In this document: positions 32,171 through 39,541 of the stretch, piece by piece
Numbering within the stretch: position 1 is the stretch's first letter
Layout of the letters: each line of letters begins with the position of its first letter
Position numbers and translations under genes: made by a program
Assembly: GCA_017469115.1 (NCBI GenBank)
Contig: JAFUGY010000018.1
Span: forward strand, 1 to 43,070
DNA length: 43,070 nucleotides
From: Oscillospiraceae bacterium
GTDB taxonomy: Bacteria > Bacillota > Clostridia > Oscillospirales > Oscillospiraceae
Direction of reading: 5' to 3'
The notes under the pieces: model-generated
The model's database searches: none
What the model saw: only the letters and a program-made list of their open reading frames with translations
Told to the model about the DNA's origin: nothing

Positions 32171-32272
32171 GGTGCAAGTCGCGAAGGTCATTTCATAAAG
32201 TTTTACTATAGGAAATTTTCTCAGAATTTTTCCCATAGCGAAGTTCCTGATACGACCTTCACGACTTGCACC
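32171..32272. repeat. Structured element B of a tandem pair
   Basis: The left arm 32171-32189 (GGTGCAAGTCGCGAAGGTC) pairs with 32254-32272 at 18 of 19 positions. The interior shares ATAGCGAAGTTCCTGA and the AAAGTT..ATTTTTCC layout with element A, but the arms differ in sequence and keep pairing. TTTTTATT follows on the plus strand. Confidence 0.65.
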
Positions 32273-32304
32273 TTTTTATTATAGAAATTGAAATTAAATG
32301 CACT

Positions 32305-32532
32305 TTATTTGTATTTTATTCTTTTTTCGGCTGCTATGCCTGCTATTGTCCAAAACATTGGCGTCACCAGACAAATGCTGAACGAGAAGAATCCCTGCAC
32401 CATAAAAAGAAGCACAGAAAGGATTAGTCCGCCGATCTCTTCCTTCTCCCCCTTCTTCACCCTACGTAGAAGGATGGATCCCATCAGGCAGAGATATAGG
32501 ATCAATGCCGGGATAAAATAATACAGACCCAA
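32305..32532 (-). pseudogene. Remnant or small membrane protein, two hydrophobic helices
   Basis: A 75-codon frame reading YYFIPALILYLCLMGSILL, a KKGEKEE loop, then ILSVLLFMVQGFFSFSI and TPMFWTIAGIAAEKRIKYK. It has the look of the C-terminal end of a larger membrane protein. No ribosome binding site is seen before the first ATG. With remnants on both sides, a broken gene is the simpler reading, but a small expressed membrane protein is possible. Confidence 0.35.
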
Positions 32533-32569
32533 AGATCAAATGGATCCATGAGTCTGATTTCACTTCCAT

Positions 32570-32704
32570 CTACCACTCTTCCATCGCTGCGGCAATCTGT
32601 GCATTTTCGCGGACAAAGCCTGCAAACTGCGGCAGAGTAAAGGTTAGCTTTCCTCTCTCATCTCCGGTTACCAGTTCTTTTTTCAGAAGCCTCTCCCGGT
32701 CATT
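32570..32704 (-). pseudogene. Remnant: C-terminal tail of an unidentified protein
   Basis: On the minus strand the frame reads RERLLKKELVTGDERGKLTF then TLPQFAGFVRENAQIAAAMEEW and stop. It resembles the winged-helix tail of ATP-binding proteins, but I cannot name the family. A stop codon stands just upstream of it (32705-32707) and no start exists. Confidence 0.45.
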
Positions 32705-32729
32705 TCATATTTACGGCACCGCAATTATC

Positions 32730-32829
32730 CGTTTATCATTTCTGCATTTTTTATAATCGTTTATCAATTCCTAAGAAAACCGCTTTTTCTGAAAATCTTT
32801 TATCCTCGTTTATGATCATTTATCATTCG
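32730..32829. repeat. Imperfect CGTTTATCATT repeats
   Basis: CGTTTATCATT (32730), CGTTTATCAATT (32758) and a compound copy, CGTTTATGATCATTTATCATTCG (32807-32829 written here as two halves CGTTTATGATC and ATTTATCATTCG). Spacing is uneven. They sit 45 to 145 bases past the stop of the CARF nuclease gene. Confidence 0.4.
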
Positions 32830-32873
32830 TCAATAATTTCAATCCGCTTTTCTCCGCCATCCCCGTCTGTTTT

Positions 32874-34049
32874 TCACTGCGCCAGAGACCGGATCTGGTC
32901 GGCAAGGCTGCAGGAGCGGATATCCTGGAGGGTGATCACGTCGATATCCAGGGCATCTGCCCGGCGGCGGGTGATGGCACGGCAATTCTCAGTGGAGATG
33001 ATAAAGGCTTTTGCCGCGTCCCCGCCGAAGCGATCCCGCAGGATGGCGAGCTCGTTGATGGCATCGGTATCGATGGCACAGGTCTTGCAGGAAATAAAGA
33101 CCGGAATCGATGTCGCTTTTACGGCCATAACATCGATTTCATTGGTGACGATTTCCCCTTTGTTGCCCCTGTCCCATTCCACAACCGTGCTGCAGCGCAC
33201 ATCATGAAAGATCCCGGCTTCCCGGCAGGCTTTCCAGACATAGATTTCCAGCACGCTGCCCTGATCACGGAGCCAGAAACGCGTCCAGGAATCCCGGAAG
33301 CGGAAGGATACGGAAGCATCCCGTTGGATCTCCAAATCGAAAAGGAATCCGATTCTCTCCAGATCGTGAAGTGCTTCCTCATTGGCGGGGATTTTGCTTC
33401 CTCTCTCGCCTTTGACAGCGTAATCCGAGTGCACCGTGAGGGAAATCTCCCCATTTTTCTCCGTCTGGGACGCACGCTGGAACCAGTTCACAATGGAATT
33501 CCACTTCTTTCGATATTTGAGAAAGAGGGAGAAAAAGCTGTCGATCATGGATTCTCTCTCCTCCAGAATGCCGTTTTCCACCCGGCCCGGCTTGACTGCG
33601 CCGTATGCCATCAGGAAGAAGTCTTCCACCGAATAACTGACAGAAAGCGGAAGATGGTCGGCAAATTTGGCATTGTTGATTTCAAAAAACCGCTGTTTTT
33701 TGCGGCTGTGTGTAAAAACGGGAATATCCGTCTCCCGGCAAAGGTAGCCCGCTGCGAACAGCGCAGCATCGCTTCCTCCCGCAATATCAATGGCACAATC
33801 CGGATACTTTTCTATAACGTTCTGAAGCTGGCGCCTGACCTTATCGGCATGGAAAAGGCTCGTATCGAGAAAAACCGTCTCCATCTCCATGCCGCGATGG
33901 AGAAAATACTCTCTCAGCCGCTTCTGCTTTTCCTTATCCTGTGCAATTTCAGAAGGGCAGAGATATACGGTTCTTTCCGGGCAAAAGGTATCCGCTGCGA
34001 GGACGTTTTCAATCGGGCAATCATCGTATAATTCAACCAGAGTTTTCAT
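32874..34049 (-). CDS. CARF-domain nuclease, DUF1887 family (Card1/Can2-like)
   Basis: A 391-residue protein in two parts. Residues 1-170 look like a CARF sensor: MKTLVELYDDCPIENVLAAD, the strand RTVYLCP, and the ligand-loop motif AIDIAGGSDAALFAAGYL at 86-103, the equivalent of the D-x-TGG-T loop. A winged-helix linker follows (EEALHDLERIGFLFDLE). Residues 270-391 hold a PD-(D/E)xK nuclease: RFWLRDQGSVLEIYVW, then NEIDVMAV with Glu304/Asp306, PVFISCKT with Lys322, and ELAILRDRFGGDAAKAF. Card1-type enzymes cut DNA and RNA when cyclic tetra-adenylate binds the CARF domain. The canonical Glu two before Lys is Ser here, as may be common in clostridial DUF1887. The ATG at 34047-34049 has GGAG 10 bases before it. 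The gene is divergent from moxR-VWA. Confidence 0.85.
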   Translation of the reverse strand: MKTLVELYDDCPIENVLAADTFCPERTVYLCPSEIAQDKEKQKRLREYFLHRGMEMETVFLDTSLFHADKVRRQLQNVIEKYPDCAIDIAGGSDAALFAAGYLCRETDIPVFTHSRKKQRFFEINNAKFADHLPLSVSYSVEDFFLMAYGAVKPGRVENGILEERESMIDSFFSLFLKYRKKWNSIVNWFQRASQTEKNGEISLTVHSDYAVKGERGSKIPANEEALHDLERIGFLFDLEIQRDASVSFRFRDSWTRFWLRDQGSVLEIYVWKACREAGIFHDVRCSTVVEWDRGNKGEIVTNEIDVMAVKATSIPVFISCKTCAIDTDAINELAILRDRFGGDAAKAFIISTENCRAITRRRADALDIDVITLQDIRSCSLADQIRSLAQ

Positions 34050-34087
34050 CGCTTTTTCACTCCTGTTATCGAAGTTATCCTGTACGC

Positions 34088-34116
34088 ATTTTACTATAGG
34101 GATTCCGGCTTGGCAA
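34088..34116 (-). promoter_or_regulatory. Promoter of the CARF nuclease gene
   Basis: On the minus strand TTGCCA (34116-34111), 17 bases, TAAAAT (34093-34088). Confidence 0.7.
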
Positions 34117-34129
34117 GTGTTTTGCGGTC

Positions 34130-34158
34130 TTGTCAGTGTCGGGGGAAAGATGTATAAT
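34130..34158 (+). promoter_or_regulatory. Promoter of the MoxR-VWA operon
   Basis: TTGTCA (34130-34135), 17 bases, TATAAT (34153-34158). Its -35 is only 13 bases from the -35 of the divergent CARF gene, so one bound protein could control both. Confidence 0.75.
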
Positions 34159-34205
34159 GTGGTTTGATTCCTTAAATCATGTATCATTTTCAGGAGGTCC
34201 TATTT

Positions 34206-35123
34206 GTGGATATCTTGCAATTTTTGAAAGAGGAAGGCATTCGTGACAGCATTCTGAAAGAGATTGAAGCCTTTCGAAAAGAGTATCCGCTGGCAGAATC
34301 CGACCGGAACCGCGTACCGGTGCCAAAGTTCCATTATTACGGAAAAGACGTCTGGGAGAAAGCCCTCACTGCGATTCTCTCCGGGGAAAACATTCTGCTG
34401 TCGGGAGTGAAGGCGACAGGGAAAAACGTCCTGGCGGAAAATCTTTCCGCTGCTTTCTGCCGCCCGGAGTGGGACATCTCGTTTTATCTGAACACGGATG
34501 CTTCCACACTGATCGGAACCGATACCTTTCAAAACGGTTCCGTCACGCTGCGTCACGGGCCGATTTATCAGTGTGCCGAGCACGGAGGCTTCGGAATTCT
34601 GGACGAGATCAACATGGCAAAAAATGAATCTCTCGCTGTGCTGCACGCTACGCTTGACTTCAGACGGATGATTGATGTGCCGGGTTATGACCGGATTGCG
34701 CTTTCCCCCTGCACCCGGTTTATTGCAACCATGAACTACGGTTATGCCGGAACCCGCGAGCTGAACGAAGCGCTCTCTTCCCGGTTCGTTGTGATCAACA
34801 TGCCGGTGATCGGCAAAGAAAATCTGGTCAAGCTGCTGCTCTCCCAGTATCCTTCGCTTCGGGAGGAATATGCCGACCAACTCGCCAGCCTCTTCCAGGA
34901 TTTACGCCAGAAATGCGAAAGCAGCGAAATCTCCTCCAAGGCGCTGGATTTAAGAGGTCTCATTGCCTCCGTTACCCTTGCGAAAAACGGGCTGAATCTC
35001 GCGCAGGCGCTGGAAATCAGCATCGTCAACAAGTGCTTCGATGAATTTGAACGTCAGCTTGTCGCTGACCTGATTGCCTCCCGAATCGACGGCAACCTGA
35101 CCTGCGCTGACCTGTTTCAATGA
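34206..35123 (+). CDS. MoxR-type AAA+ ATPase
   Basis: A 305-residue ATPase of the MoxR/CbbQ/NorQ branch, chaperone-like remodelers that work with a VWA partner. Walker A is SGVKATGKNVLAE (67-74), with Asn in place of the usual Thr/Ser after GK; Walker B ILDEIN (131-136); sensor 1 is in FIATMNYGY (Asn177); the arginine finger is in LSSRFVVINMP. The helix-2 insert with TDASTLIGTDTF and VTLRHGPIYQC is the MoxR mark. The start is GTG at 34206 with AGGAGG 8 bases upstream; a longer ATG reading would begin upstream of that site. Its stop overlaps the VWA start by ATGA, so the two are coupled. Confidence 0.93.
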   Translation: MDILQFLKEEGIRDSILKEIEAFRKEYPLAESDRNRVPVPKFHYYGKDVWEKALTAILSGENILLSGVKATGKNVLAENLSAAFCRPEWDISFYLNTDASTLIGTDTFQNGSVTLRHGPIYQCAEHGGFGILDEINMAKNESLAVLHATLDFRRMIDVPGYDRIALSPCTRFIATMNYGYAGTRELNEALSSRFVVINMPVIGKENLVKLLLSQYPSLREEYADQLASLFQDLRQKCESSEISSKALDLRGLIASVTLAKNGLNLAQALEISIVNKCFDEFERQLVADLIASRIDGNLTCADLFQ

Positions 35124-36844
35124 CACCGGAAATCACTGAGCTTCAGAAAAAGCGGGCGGAAAACATCATCTGGAGCTGTGCCGGGAATTACGCCTTTACA
35201 CCGGATTTCAAAGCATATGACCAGAACGGAATTGCTGACCTCTACTGGAACTGCATCATCGGTGCCGTGCGAAAGCATTACGACTATCCGATTCTGGAAG
35301 GGATTCTGCACAGCTTCCAGCAGGAAGAAGAGGGCGACGTTTACGAAGGCCTGATGTGGCTGGGGCTGGAAAACTGCGTTTATCAGAAAGAAGCGGCCGG
35401 GAGGCCGGTTCTTTTGCTGTTGAGGCAGCGCTATGCCGATGCCTATGTGCAAAAGAACAAGGGAATTCTGATAGAGGATCAGGATTTTCTCTCCTCCCTC
35501 GCCCTTGCTCATTGGATGCGTGTTCTCGGGCAGGAACCCAAACTGTCCTCTTACGAGAGGAAGCTTCTTGATGAGCTGGAGTTTTCTGCCGATCTCACCA
35601 CGGATGAGATTGCTGCACGGGCGAAGGCACTGTTTCTGCAATGGTTTCAGATCGTCGCTGAGGAAAAAAAGAAAAAGAAGCATTCCTTTGCTCTGCCGGG
35701 TTTGCAAAAGCACGGTAAACGCGCCGGAAAGGGAAGATACCGGAAGTTCGGCATCGGCTTTGCCGACCACCCGGAACATCTTTACGGAGGCTCCTCCGCT
35801 GTCGTCGGAGAAGAAAAGCTTGAAATCAGAACCACGCTGAGCGCCTCCGAACTGCGTGCCTTTATGGAAGCAAAGTACGGCAGCTCCATGTTTTCCGACC
35901 GTCAGAATGCAGAAATCGAACGCAGCCTGTGCGCTGACAACCACAGCAACTGTCATCTTCTCTTCACCTATGGGGAGAGCGGCGCCAGTGTCCATGTGCA
36001 AAACGCTTTCGAAGCCCTCGCCCGCCAGCGGGAAAAAGCCCAGATGGAGCACAACCGCAGTTATTATCAGGACCATATCGTCCGAAACCGCATCGCTGTT
36101 TCCAGGCTCTCCGGAAACATCCGAAACTCCGTGTTGATGCATCTGGAGGCTTCCCCGGTCAAGGCAAACACCGGCCGGTTGAACGGAAGAACCGTCTGGC
36201 GTGCAGATCGGCTCGGCGATGAAGCTGTTTTCCGGAAAGACGAGCACAGCGATGCCGGCAATCTCTGTGTCGACATCCTGCTCGATGCTTCCACCTCTCA
36301 AAAAAACAGACAGGAGATTATTTCAACACAGGGATTTATCATTGCCGAAAGCCTGACGCAATGTGCAATCCCCTGCCGGGTAATGAGCTTCTGCTCCATG
36401 ACGGGATTCACCATTCTCCGCACCTTCCGGGAATACGGGAAGCCCCGCGACAACCGGAAAATCTTCGACTATGTGTCCAACGGCTGTAACCGGGACGGGC
36501 TGGCAATCCGCGCAGCGCATTATCTGATTCAGAAAGCGCCCTATGAAAACAAGCTTCTGATCGTGCTGTCCGACGTCAAGCCAAACGACGTCATCAAAAT
36601 CCACTCCGTTCACGCATCCGAGCCTCAGCCGTATGAAACACTTGCCGGGTTGACGGACACAGCGCTGGAAGTACGCCGGGCCCGAGCAGACGGAATTTCG
36701 GTTATCTGCATTTTTACCGGGAACGATGAAGATGTGCCGTCGGCCAAAATGGTATATGGCAAGGATTTCGTCAGAATTCAGAGTTTTGACCGGCTGGCAG
36801 ACACGGTCGGCCTGCTGATTCAAAACCAGATTAAAAACATGTAA
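35120..36844 (+). CDS. VWA domain protein, partner of MoxR ATPase (NorD/CobT-like)
   Basis: A 574-residue protein. The first 180 residues are helical and unfamiliar; a Lys-rich linker EEKKKKKHSF (181-190) precedes a middle part with HPEHLYGGSSAVVG. The C-terminal third (381-574) is a von Willebrand A domain: LCVDILLDASTS with the MIDAS residues Asp389, Ser391 and Ser393, a conserved NRDGLAIR segment (457-464) and LLIVLSDVKPND with Asp485. MoxR-VWA pairs act together to insert cofactors or remodel complexes; here no client such as a nitric oxide reductase or cobaltochelatase is in sight. It is translated by ATGA overlap with the ATPase and ends at a bidirectional terminator. Confidence 0.9.
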   Translation: MTPEITELQKKRAENIIWSCAGNYAFTPDFKAYDQNGIADLYWNCIIGAVRKHYDYPILEGILHSFQQEEEGDVYEGLMWLGLENCVYQKEAAGRPVLLLLRQRYADAYVQKNKGILIEDQDFLSSLALAHWMRVLGQEPKLSSYERKLLDELEFSADLTTDEIAARAKALFLQWFQIVAEEKKKKKHSFALPGLQKHGKRAGKGRYRKFGIGFADHPEHLYGGSSAVVGEEKLEIRTTLSASELRAFMEAKYGSSMFSDRQNAEIERSLCADNHSNCHLLFTYGESGASVHVQNAFEALARQREKAQMEHNRSYYQDHIVRNRIAVSRLSGNIRNSVLMHLEASPVKANTGRLNGRTVWRADRLGDEAVFRKDEHSDAGNLCVDILLDASTSQKNRQEIISTQGFIIAESLTQCAIPCRVMSFCSMTGFTILRTFREYGKPRDNRKIFDYVSNGCNRDGLAIRAAHYLIQKAPYENKLLIVLSDVKPNDVIKIHSVHASEPQPYETLAGLTDTALEVRRARADGISVICIFTGNDEDVPSAKMVYGKDFVRIQSFDRLADTVGLLIQNQIKNM

Positions 36845-36850
36845 AAACAG

Positions 36851-36900
36851 AAGAGCGGTTCTGTGTGTCAGCCGTGACATGCAAAACCGCTCTTGTTTTA
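36851..36900. terminator. Bidirectional terminator between the VWA and LysR genes
   Basis: AAGAGCGGTT (36851-36860) and AACCGCTCTT (36885-36894) form a perfect 10-bp stem with a 24-base loop; GTTTTATTAT follows on plus, CTGTTTTTAC on minus. Confidence 0.75.
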
Positions 36901-37800
36901 TTATCTGTAAGCCTGCAGCGTTTCATTGTAGGCGTCGATCACGCCCCGCAAAATGTCTGTTTGCGAAAAATCACTCTGATAGGCAATGTTGATTTCCCGC
37001 ATCATACTGAGATTCTCAATCGGAAGCAGCGCCATTGTTTTTTGCTTCACCTCATCCAGGCACGCACTTTTCGGCAGAATGGAAACGCCGAAATTTCTCC
37101 TCACCAGATCTTTGATGGTGGCAACGTTATCCAGCTCCAGAATCACATTAAAATCGGAAATGCTCATGTGGTTGCTCTCCAGATGCGCAACAAACAGATT
37201 TCTTGTTCCGGAATTGGGGAGGCGCAGAATCAGGCGCTCCTGCTTCAGCTCCTCCAGTGTGATCATACTCCTTTTTGCAAAGGGATGTTCCATGGAAACC
37301 GCAAGAACAAGATAGTCGGTATCAACAGGGAGAAATTTCAGGGCAGGATCTTTGATCCGATCTTCCACAATGGCGATATCAATTTCATAAGTCTTCAGCA
37401 TTTTATAAAGATTGTTTATCGGCATAGTAATAATTTTTATGCTGATAGAGCTGTTCACATCACAATATCTCGCCAGTGCTTCCGCAATCGGATTGCTTTC
37501 GGCAGTATGCGTAACCCCAACGGTTAAATGATCTATCATATCCCGCCCGTCACTCAGCTCCTGCTCCAACTGGCGCGTGAGACCGACGATCTTCTGTGCA
37601 CAGCGAATCACCTTCTCCCCCTGCTTCGTCACATACAGTTTGCCGTTTCCTCTCTCAAAAATCCGCACGTTCAATTCCTGCTCCAACGCCCTGATGTGCT
37701 GGCTTACGGCAGGCTGTGTGATGGAGAGTTGTCTGGCTGCTATGCTGAAGCTTCCACTCTCATAAACCTTCAGCAGGGAATACAGCTTCTGATCAACCAT
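36901..37800 (-). CDS. LysR-family transcription regulator
   Basis: A 299-residue regulator. The winged helix occupies residues 1-65: LYSLLKVYESGSFSIAARQL, then SITQPAVSQHIRALEQELN and RIFERGNGKLYVTKQG. The remainder is the type II periplasmic-fold effector domain with LTVGVTHTAESNPIAEAL and ILPKSACLDEVKQK. The gene is divergent from the MATE pump, the usual arrangement for a LysR protein and its target, with an AT-rich 180-base region between. AAGGAG precedes the ATG. The effector is unknown. Confidence 0.93.
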   Translation of the reverse strand: MVDQKLYSLLKVYESGSFSIAARQLSITQPAVSQHIRALEQELNVRIFERGNGKLYVTKQGEKVIRCAQKIVGLTRQLEQELSDGRDMIDHLTVGVTHTAESNPIAEALARYCDVNSSISIKIITMPINNLYKMLKTYEIDIAIVEDRIKDPALKFLPVDTDYLVLAVSMEHPFAKRSMITLEELKQERLILRLPNSGTRNLFVAHLESNHMSISDFNVILELDNVATIKDLVRRNFGVSILPKSACLDEVKQKTMALLPIENLSMMREINIAYQSDFSQTDILRGVIDAYNETLQAYR

Positions 37801-37922
37801 AGTTGGCTCCTTATAATGTATTATTATATTCTCAGTAAAAATTATAATTTGACATTATCAGAAAAATTGGTTACATTATAATATATTATTTCACAAACTG
37901 CAAGAAAAAAGTGATGGAACAA

Positions 37923-37961
37923 AGCCTGTTGAAGCGTCCCTTCAACGGCTGATTTGTTTTT
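37923..37961 (+). promoter_or_regulatory. Attenuator-like hairpin ahead of the MATE gene
   Basis: AGCC-T-GTTGAAG (37923-37934) pairs with CTTCAAC-G-GCT (37940-37950) and is followed by GATTTGTTTTTA. It lies in the leader, just before the GGGGGGTGAG ribosome binding site, so it could stop transcripts early in the absence of an inducer. Confidence 0.5.
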
Positions 37962-37977
37962 AGGGGGGTGAGAGAAG

Positions 37978-39369
37978 TTGAAAAGCAGAAGAGAGCTATT
38001 TGAAAATGCTCCCGTTCTCAACGCCGTTCTGGTTTTGGCAATTCCTTCCATGATCGGGCAGGTGATTCTTGTCATTTACAACATCGCCGACACTCTTTTT
38101 GTCAGCTTTTCCAACAGCGATGAAATGATTACGGCTGTTACCGTGTGCATGCCTGCCTTTATGTTCCTCTCGGCAATATCCAATCTTTTCGGCGTCGGAG
38201 GAGCGAGCGTTATTTCACGCGCGCTCGGTTCCCGCTTAAAAGAGAAAGCGAAACAGGTTTCCGCTTTCTCTCTCTGGGGTTGTATTGTTGTGACGGTGCT
38301 CTACTGTCTCGGCGCTCTGGCCTTCCTCCCTCAGTTTGTGAATCTGCTCGGCGGGAGCGCACCGATCGTGCACGAAAACGCCTGTGCTTATCTGAAGGTG
38401 GCAGTTGTATTCGGCGGGCTCGGGGCTGCATTGAGCACCCTGATGGCTCATCTGCTGCGTTCGGAGGGGTATTCCGTGCAGGCAAGCATCGGCATTGCAA
38501 TCGGCGGGCTTCTGAACATTTGTCTGGATCCGCTGTTTATGTTTGTCCTCCTCAAGCCGGGCAACGAAGCCCTCGGGGCTGCCATCGCAACGGCACTTTC
38601 CAATTATGTGGCTCTGGCCTACTATGCTGTCCTGCTCCGCATCCGGAAAAAGGAAATCGTCATGGGTCTGATCCCGAATCTGAAAATGCTCGGTGACGGT
38701 ATCCCGAAGGCTGTGTTTTTCGTCGGTATTCCGGCATGTCTGATGACGCTTTGCGAAAACATCTCCTATGCTGTGCTGGAAAAACTCATGGTCAGTGCGG
38801 GGACGGCTGCGCAGGCCGGCGTCGGGGTTGCCAAGAAGGTCAACATGCTGGCTCATTGTATCGTCCGCGGAATGGCTCAGGGCGTTTTGCCCTTGATCGG
38901 ATACAATTACTCCTCCGGCAACCGGAGACGAATGCGCAAAATTGTTACCTGCTCGGGAGCAATTTCCGTCGGGCTCTCTCTGCTCTGCATGATAATCTGC
39001 CTTCTGTTTGCCGGGCACCTCATTGGCATTTTCATCCGCCCGGATGCAGCTTCCCACCGGTTTGGGGTGGCTTTTCTGAAAATTTTCTGTATCGGAGCCC
39101 CATTCTCGGCGTTTGCATACACAGTGATCTCCTTTTTCCAGGCGACCGGGCAAGGCGTAAAATCTCTGATTCTTGCCCTGCTCAGAAAAGGATTTCTTGA
39201 CATCCCTCTGATGTTCCTGCTGCACAGCCTTTATCGGGTATACGGAATCGTCTGGGCAACGCCTTTGGCCGACTTTATCTGCTGCGTGACTGCCGCCGTG
39301 CTCTTCTTCCGCTGGATTGCAGCGCACGGCCACGGTGAGAAAGCGCCGAAAGGCTTTGCCGGTGCCTGA
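37978..39369 (+). CDS. MATE-family efflux transporter
   Basis: A 463-residue membrane protein with twelve predicted helices in two repeats, a cation-coupled exporter of drugs or metabolites. Family signs: LAIPSMIGQVILVIYNIADTLFVS near the start, FGVGGASVISRALG, GGLLNICLDPLFMFVL, then in the second half NKKVNML-like VAKKVNMLAHCIVRGMAQGVLPLIGYNYSSGN and VISFFQATGQG. The start is TTG (37978-37980) with GGGGGGTGAG about 10 bases before; no ATG is placed well. It is divergent from the LysR gene, which probably controls it. Confidence 0.93.
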   Translation: MKSRRELFENAPVLNAVLVLAIPSMIGQVILVIYNIADTLFVSFSNSDEMITAVTVCMPAFMFLSAISNLFGVGGASVISRALGSRLKEKAKQVSAFSLWGCIVVTVLYCLGALAFLPQFVNLLGGSAPIVHENACAYLKVAVVFGGLGAALSTLMAHLLRSEGYSVQASIGIAIGGLLNICLDPLFMFVLLKPGNEALGAAIATALSNYVALAYYAVLLRIRKKEIVMGLIPNLKMLGDGIPKAVFFVGIPACLMTLCENISYAVLEKLMVSAGTAAQAGVGVAKKVNMLAHCIVRGMAQGVLPLIGYNYSSGNRRRMRKIVTCSGAISVGLSLLCMIICLLFAGHLIGIFIRPDAASHRFGVAFLKIFCIGAPFSAFAYTVISFFQATGQGVKSLILALLRKGFLDIPLMFLLHSLYRVYGIVWATPLADFICCVTAAVLFFRWIAAHGHGEKAPKGFAGA

Positions 39370-39430
39370 TTGTTACGGACCATATGCTTGTGCATGATTC
39401 CCCCTTATCCTTTCGCTTTCAGAGGAAAAA

Positions 39431-39479
39431 GATCCTGCAGCAATTTTGAGAAAAGCACTTGACAAACTGCAGCAGGATC
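39431..39479. repeat. Inverted repeat that overlaps the -35 region of the metal ATPase gene
   Basis: GATCCTGCAGCA (39431-39442) and TGCAGCAGGATC (39468-39479) match at 11 of 12 positions as inverse complements. The stem would end at the start of TTTAT, so it may terminate MATE transcripts while also covering the promoter TTGACA. Confidence 0.5.
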
Positions 39480-39487
39480 TTTATAAT
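39459..39487 (+). promoter_or_regulatory. Consensus sigma-A promoter of the Cd/Zn ATPase gene
   Basis: TTGACA (39459-39464), 17 bases, TATAAT (39482-39487): full consensus, as expected for a promoter kept off by a repressor. Confidence 0.85.
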
Positions 39488-39498
39488 GTTTTCATAAC

Positions 39499-39518
39499 TT
39501 ATGAACGTTTGTTCAATT
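39499..39518. promoter_or_regulatory. ArsR/SmtB-type operator
   Basis: TGAACGTTTGTTCA (39502-39515) is an inverted repeat of TGAAC with a four-base centre, directly after the promoter and followed by a partial second copy (TTGTTCAAG). It matches the TGAAC/GTTCA layout of CadC, CzrA and SmtB operators. No ArsR gene is next to it. Confidence 0.65.
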
Positions 39519-39541
39519 GTTCAAGAAAGGCTGTGATTGCC

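Noticed and set aside
32058-32272. Similarity of GAAGTTCCT in elements A and B to half of the yeast FRT site
   Set aside because: Only nine bases in common, no second half in proper order, and no FLP-type recombinase.
32730-32829. Possible degenerate CRISPR array
   Set aside because: Repeats are only about 11 bases, uneven in spacing, and not identical; no leader or cas gene.
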